From: Doris montereyensis
Taxonomy: Eukaryota; Mollusca; Gastropoda; Nudibranchia; Dorididae
Length of the DNA: 64,000 nucleotides
NCBI GenBank assembly: GCA_037039925.1
Contig: JAXRKP010000018.1
Location: 541,001-605,000, forward strand
Direction: 5' to 3'
Below, piece after piece: positions 56,921 to 64,000 of the stretch. A program made the translations under genes and the position numbers. Position 1 is the first letter of the stretch; every line of letters starts with the position of its first letter. The notes under the pieces were generated by a model. It was given only the letters and a program-made list of their open reading frames with translations. It had not been told where the DNA came from and ran no database searches.

Positions 56921-57198
56921 TTTTTTCAATGGGGCAGTGAGTCATGAAAGGCATGCACATCAGCAGGCAGCACAAATTTCAACAACTGAAGGTGGTCGCA
57001 TTTGCTCTTCTTGATTTTCAGCTTGATGTTGTACAGCTTTGATGGGGTAGTTGCTGGGAGCTTGTTTTTGCGGCCGAGCTCCATCCTCGTCCATTCATCA
57101 ACAAAGTTCAACTTGTAGTTGATGGATCCATTAGGACTGTACTGAAGCGCACATAATTATGTTTGTCACGTTTGTCGTCTTGCTAGGCTTCCATGAAT

Positions 57199-57501
57199 TC
57201 ACTGCTCCCCTCCGTAGTTCGTGAAGTCCAGGAAGAAGTCATGCCTCAAATACTGGACATCATAAGGCCTCAGGTTGCTTCTTGCCGCCTGAATCAGCTG
57301 GACATAGTCCAGCGGACAGAAAATGTCCTTCAGTCGCCGCTCTACTGTCGTATGAACGGAGTCGACCTCCATCTGCGTGTGTTCACGCTCAAGAATTTTC
57401 TGTTCGATTGTGTTATTGTACTTAACTCTGAAGTACCGCAAGGCTGTGGCCAGCATCCTGTTTCGATTCTGGTATGTGCATCCGTCGGAGTATATAATCA
57501 C
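57199..57501 (-). pseudogene. DDE-core piece of the DDE-like gene
   Basis: 100 open residues: Asp in 'YSDGCTYQNRN' near the start and Glu/Asp in 'HTQMEVDSVHT' about 35 residues later, followed by 'DYVQLIQAAR' and 'LRHDFFLDFTNYGG'. Confidence 0.6.
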
Positions 57502-57680
57502 TGTTTCAAAGGAGTCTTTCTATCCTTCAAGGTAAGAAAGCAGACATGATGCAAACTCGTTGGCTAAAAGCCCACCCTCGGTTTCATTCCAGACATAACA
57601 TGTGACATCTTTAGAACAAAGGTCATACACTGTATAATTGTGCACCGCAAGTTTGGTTTTGTAGTACAGAGCCGACGCTT

Positions 57681-58349
57681 TCAAACAAGGTAAAAGCAGA
57701 ACTCTTTGCACATCCACGCACAAAACCTGTATGCAAGAATTGACTGGCTACGCCTTGTACTTGTTTTTTCAGCCCGAGCTGCCTCCTTCCTGGCCCTATG
57801 GTCCCTGTAGGGTTTCTCACTTGCGTTTCTTTGGGTATACTGACAGCAGAGGTCGCACTGGTCCTTTCGTGGTGTAAATATAGAAATATTTCCAGCCTTT
57901 AGCTCCTCCGTGAAAATTGTCATAGACATGACAGGCATATTTTCAGACGAGCATGTCTTAGCATACTCTCTGTACACATCAGTGTACGACTTGAAGGCAG
58001 TCTCCAAATAAAACTTGGAAGTTTTCTTCCGGCAGTAGTGAGCCAGCATTTTGGAGAGCCGATCCAGAAATTCTTTGATGAATAAGCGACCTCTCGATGG
58101 TGCAGTCCTCTGACTGGTGGCTGAAGATGAAGTGCTGCCTGACTGCCCTGCAAGTCCATTTTCACCTTTGCTTTGTGTTGCTGTTGCAGTTTTCTGAACC
58201 CAAGAGGGTTTCAATCTCGTGGTGTTCGTAAATATTTCTTTGCGGACACGTTTCTCACAAAAGTTAAAATACAAAGTTCTGTTCCTCCTTGACTCATCGT
58301 CTGTGCCTCTACGCTCTTTTACATCTTTCACTCCAACAGCCATCCTCAC
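57681..58349 (-). pseudogene. Longest open piece of the DDE-like gene
   Basis: 222 residues from 'MRMAVGVKDVKERRGTDDES' through a Ser/Thr-rich linker to the CxxCC motif (KDQCDLCC, about residue 158), ending by frameshift at 57,681. The zinc-binding-like Cys cluster before the DDE core is a stable feature of this family as I recall it. Confidence 0.6.
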
Positions 58350-58614
58350 AAAAATTTCCTTTTTCCCCTAAGTCATCCACACACATCCGAAAAAAATATT
58401 TGCCTGTCTTCATCTGAAATCTCCTTGCAACTATAATACGCAGCCCTGCAAGAACATCGATCTTTTAACTCTTTCTCTTCTTTCACAGTCTCAACGAACA
58501 TATTCTTTTAAGTGTCAAAGTATCGTCCTATGTACGCCTTGCCATGTTGCCTGTTCATCTTCTTTTCTTGTTTCTTTGTCCTTTTCTTAGTTGGTTTTGC
58601 CTTTCCACCATCAG

Positions 58615-58855
58615 TAGCTTGCTCACTCTCAACCATTTCTGCACCATCAGCAGCAACCTGCTCATTCTCAACCATTCCTGCACCATCATCAGCAACCTGC
58701 TCACTCTCAACCACTCCTGCACCATCATCAGCAACCTGCTCACTCTCAACCACTCATGCACCATCATCAGCAACTTGATCTTTTCTCAACCACTCATGCA
58801 CCATCATCAGCAACCTGTTCACTCTCAACCATTCCTGCACCATCATCAGCTGTTC
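58615..58855 (-). repeat. Coding 39 bp minisatellite (13-residue repeat)
   Basis: About six to seven units encoding 'MVESEQVADDGAG' with variants (ENEQVAADGAE, ESEQATDGG) at the N-terminus of the DDE-like gene. In two units GGA is replaced by TGA, giving in-frame stops near 58,755 and 58,794. Confidence 0.85.
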
Positions 58856-58945
58856 CATACACACAAGCTTCCTCTGAAAGAGGAGAAAGTAAAAAAGAGC
58901 CAGGAAGGGAGAGGGTGGAAGAAAAAGAAACAGGGAAAGGGATAT

Positions 58946-59452
<507 letters not shown>

Positions 59453-59465
59453 GTAGAGAGACAGA

Positions 59466-60076
59466 CAGGGGCGTGTTTTGCTTGGTTTTTTTGGTGCCAG
59501 GAACCAACTGTAAAATATTGCAGACACAGAAACACAGAGAGACAGAGAGAGAGCGAACGCGCAACATACATAAGTGTGTATCAGCATCGCAGCACGTAGC
59601 GCTAAATCTAGATGGTTAAGATCTCGATAAGAATAGAAGTTGTCCGTCAGCCGGCACATGCAACCTCAGTTCGAGGATGGAACTAGATTAGTGCCTGGCT
59701 CCAAATTTGATTTTTTTGTACATTCAAAGAAGAGAATACCACGACCTTTGACCCTATTCCGAGAATAATTTTGCAGAGTTAACTAAGCTTTCTTGGTTCC
59801 TATTGCGAAAGGGAATCACAGGAAGTGAGAGGTAGGAAAAATACCACAGGTTGCGCGTGATGTCACCAGCGGCGAACCCTGATAGTCAAGGCAGAGAAGT
59901 GTAGTGTGAAACTGGTGTGTGTGTGTGTGTGTGTGTGTGTGTATTGGGTAAAACAAGTCGATGTGATGGGTGTATTGCAAATAAATCATAGTAGATCTAG
60001 TACATTCTTCGTGTAATGCAATATTTTACATGTGGTTCCTGGCACCAAAACAAAAAACAAGCAGACCACGCCCCTG
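59466..60076. mobile_element. Inverted-repeat element, possibly hAT-like
   Basis: Left arm CAGGGGCGTG... to 'gccaggaaccaactgtaaaa' (59,466-59,520). The right arm on the other strand is CAGGGGCGTG...'gccaggaaccacatgtaaaa' (60,018-60,076). The arms match over about 55-60 bp. CAGGGGCG ends resemble hAT termini, but no clean 8 bp duplication is seen, the left flank being AG repeat. Interior non-coding with a GT tract at 59,916-59,942. Confidence 0.65.
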
Positions 60077-60084
60077 TCTCTAAT

Positions 60085-61080
60085 ATTGTTTCACTATTTG
60101 TAATCCTGTACTGCATGAAATATTGAAGTTTGACATTGCAATTGCAGGCACACACTTATGGCAGAAATCATACGTACAGCATTACCTGCGTGAAAGTAAA
60201 AACGTGATGAACAGACTTTAGAAAATCATTCAACAATCTTAGCTATGTTGGGGAAATAACATTCATTTGCAGCAAAAATATTAGTTCAACATTTGTATCA
60301 TAAAATCACCAGCATTTTTAAACATCGCAAGGACTGATTTTCTTTTATACACTTGTTATGTGGGTTACTGATCTTCAATGCCATCTCCAAAAAAGGACTC
60401 CCACAATCATTGGAGAAAGAAAGTCACAATATTTTTGTTCACGAAAAGCTCGCGGCAAATATTAAAAATCGCTTTGTTTTATCTATATGTAGGCTTGTTA
60501 TTTTTTAATAATAAACCTGAGCATTAAGCTAGTTAGTGTTCATTTAACCGGCCCAACACCTGCAAAATCCATCAGTCTCGACTAAAGTCTCATGGAGAAA
60601 GAAGGGCAGCGATTTATTACTCTTTGGGACCTTGCGAAAACAGAAATGTGTGTTCACGTAACCAACACGATTAAACGACTTAAAGACATGTCGTTTTGAG
60701 TACGGTTGTTTCATCTTTTTTCGGTTGTTCGTACGGACAACTGATGAATCATCGGTTAAGAGGCCTGCCAGGGGCTTGATCAACTCAATGAAATTGAACT
60801 TCGTTAAAAAAAATAACCACCTGTATGAATTCAGGGCCCCAAAATGAGCAAAATCATATGCAAAACCCATTTTCTTTTGTATTTTAAAAGTTAGTACATT
60901 AATGCTTTCCCCTATTTTGGTTGTGTATGTACATCTATATATCATGTCTCCTGAAGCTTTTGTTGGGCATTGAAAAGTCTGACACCAGTCCCAATAGGTA
61001 AAAAAGCCAAATGTATCGACATCATATTATTATAGTGTCGATATAATATAGCTTATCTATGCATGTGGGCTGAAATTAAA
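60085..61080. other. No gene recognised
   Basis: One 133-residue minus ORF (60,945-60,544) without recognisable motifs; otherwise AT-rich. Confidence 0.4.
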
Positions 61081-61082
61081 TA

Positions 61083-61455
61083 CATTAGAATGGTAGTAGG
61101 GAAAACTAGAAGAGACAAAATCAGAAACATAACAATAAGAGATCAAACCAAAGCAGATGGCATAAAAACTAAGATATAAATAAATCAGCTGAGATTGTTT
61201 GGGCATGTTGGCAGAATGAATAACAATATAATAGCTAAACCAGTATACAGTGTTAAAACTCAAGGTAAAAGACCAAAAGGCAGACCGCGGAGAAAGTGGG
61301 AAGAAGATATAAAGAGGCATTAGAGCAAAGAAATGTAACTTTTTTGGATGAAAACAGAAAATGCCAGGACGGGGCAGCTTGAAGAAAGACCATTTCAGGC
61401 ATCTAAACTCATACACCGGAAGATAGAATGGGAGGTGATAACGAAATAGAAAGAA
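61083..61455 (+). pseudogene. RTE-like LINE 3' end, 5'-truncated
   Basis: Matches 8,808-9,183 of the LINE ('agagacaaaatcagaaaca', 'gtaaaagaccaaaaggcaga', 'acaccggaagatagaatggg'), with stops. The minus ORF 61,416-61,057 is its complement. Confidence 0.88.
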
Positions 61456-61968
61456 TGATATCCCAGCAAGACAATGCTCGTCCTCACATCGGAAGAGTTA
61501 TTATGGAATACTTTAACTGACACAAATCAACGTGTTACCATGGCCTGCCATTTCACCCGGCCTTTCACCAATAGAGAACCTATGGGATCAACTGGAACGC
61601 AGGCTTTGCATAAAAGTGAACCAACCCACAGAGGTACAACAATTGGTTGAAGCGTTAGCGGAAGAATGAACAACATTCCCAACGACAGATACGACGTCTG
61701 TTATCCTCCATGCAACGACGATGCCAAGCTGTCACAGCTGCCCATCGCGGACACACGCTATGAAAACGAAACCTCAGTTTTGGGTGACCGATAATTTTCA
61801 CATGAGCTGTGTAACAATTAAATCTAACATGACACCAACACTCTTATCGTCATCTTTTAACCATTAATCAAAGTTTATTCCTGAAAAAAATCATTTTGTT
61901 AGGTCCGGTATGAGTGATAAAAAATGACATCAAACTTTGATGCACAGTTTCTTTTTTTGCGCAGTATA
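61456..61968 (+). pseudogene. Tc1-like transposase 3' end with terminal repeat
   Basis: 'QQDNARPHIGRVIMEYF' (second catalytic Asp), then 'PWPAISPDLSPIENLWDQLE' (the SPDL.PIE(N/H).W signature with the third acidic residue), then a short C-terminus with stops near 61,668. The 3' part ends 'tttttttgcgcagta' then TA near 61,965, as expected for a Tc1 terminus. The left half was lost at the junction with the LINE tail. Confidence 0.85.
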
Positions 61969-62314
61969 GATTTAAAAATGTGTAGCACTAAAGTAATCTT
62001 GTTTTTCAAGATTCCCTTCATGCCAGACACATTACTAGCATGTCTGACTACGGTAATTTTCGAAGTTAATGTCCTGATCTAACAAGTTTTAAAAGCAGAG
62101 TATCAGCAAGACTGCCCTGTTTGAATGGAGGTGTTAATGAATTTTAGAAAACGCTCCACGGGTTGATGATCCATCAAATGGACAGCGAAGAGTGATGCTT
62201 AGCTGGTCTGTATGTGCTTCGAAAAAATGGACCACATTGCCTGATAAGCTCAAAGATGCGCACAAAAAAAAAATGACCGTTGTCTCTGGAGCAAACAATT
62301 GCTACCTCAAAAAA

Positions 62315-64000
<1,686 letters not shown>

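Larger units (their letters stand above)
56937..58860 (-). pseudogene. Intronless DDE-like transposase-type gene, family not named
   Basis: Reading down the minus strand through several frameshifts: 13-residue acidic repeats; 'KKRTKKQEKKMNRQHGKAYI'; a Cys-rich 'DRCSCRAAYYSCKEI'; 'GRLFIKEFLDRLSKMLAHYC'; 'FYLETAFKSYTDVYREY'; 'FTPRKDQCDLCCQY' with 'ARKEAARAEK'; 'LYYKTKLAVHNYTVYDL' with 'CYVWNETEGG'; 'IIYSDGCTYQNRNRMLATAL'; 'EREHTQMEVDSVHTTVERRL'; and a basic C-terminus ending 'VHAFHDSLPH' (56,937). SD(N/G)C..QN.N and HT..E.DSVH..IE are the candidate catalytic acid blocks of a transposase-like RNase H fold that I have seen in aphid, hydra and mollusc proteins. Sola is one possible superfamily, but I cannot confirm it. 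Confidence 0.6.

Noticed and set aside
60544..60945. 133-residue minus ORF
   Set aside because: No motif, no neighbouring support and codon content typical of random AT-rich sequence.

Overview
This 64 kb window reads as nuclear DNA of an invertebrate animal. Its genes are split by GT-AG introns, and it carries animal-type transposons (RTE-like, L2/CR1-like, Penelope, Harbinger, mariner, Tc1, MULE), tRNA-derived SINEs and very long microsatellites. A lophotrochozoan, most likely a gastropod mollusc, fits the SINE body type and the many copies of the palindromic word TAGATCTAGATCT. That identification is an inference from memory, not a database result.

Only one conventional host gene is recognised. 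It is RTCA (RNA 3'-terminal phosphate cyclase) on the minus strand, from the ATG at 52,888 to the stop at 31,243, in 11 coding exons with consensus splice sites. No ORF caller would show it, because every exon is short and the reading frame is interrupted by about six small deletions, mostly in homopolymers. These look more like consensus errors than decay, but a pseudogene is not excluded. Its introns hold SINEs with clear target-site duplications, Tigger/pogo-like MITEs, RTE fragments and a dispersed repeat.

Left part (0-13 kb): degenerate RTE-like LINE copies, a MULE transposase fragment and two paralogous copies (about 5.0-10.9 kb and 11.6-12.7 kb) of an uncharacterised repeat-associated gene. 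Copy 1 is split by a 3,356 bp LINE (5,828-9,183) flanked by a perfect 12 bp target duplication; copy 2 preserves the empty site.

Middle (13.8-21.6 kb): a mirror-image Harbinger composite flanked by TTA on both sides and set in a roughly 50-60 bp minisatellite. Element A (13,875-17,484) and element B (17,552-20,175) each carry a DDE nuclease gene and an opposite-strand MADF gene whose exons interdigitate: nuclease exon 1, MADF exons 3 and 2, nuclease exon 2. A third block (20,176-21,601) is an internally deleted, inverted A-type copy. This interleaved two-gene architecture, seen in two diverged elements, is the most interesting feature of the window. Next come CR1/Rex-like RT and RNase H remnants (23.5-25.1 kb), a Penelope GIY-YIG endonuclease remnant (26.5-27.4 kb), AG and AT microsatellites, and a mariner transposase (30.1-30.6 kb).

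Right part (53-64 kb): an L2-like LINE tail running into about 1 kb of compound trinucleotide array; a minus-strand DDE-like gene of unnamed family with an in-frame 13-residue minisatellite (56.9-58.9 kb); a roughly 500 bp AG tract; an inverted-repeat element; RTE and Tc1 3' remnants; and, from about 62.3 kb to the end, a roughly 193 bp satellite that is itself a trimer of about 64 bp subunits.
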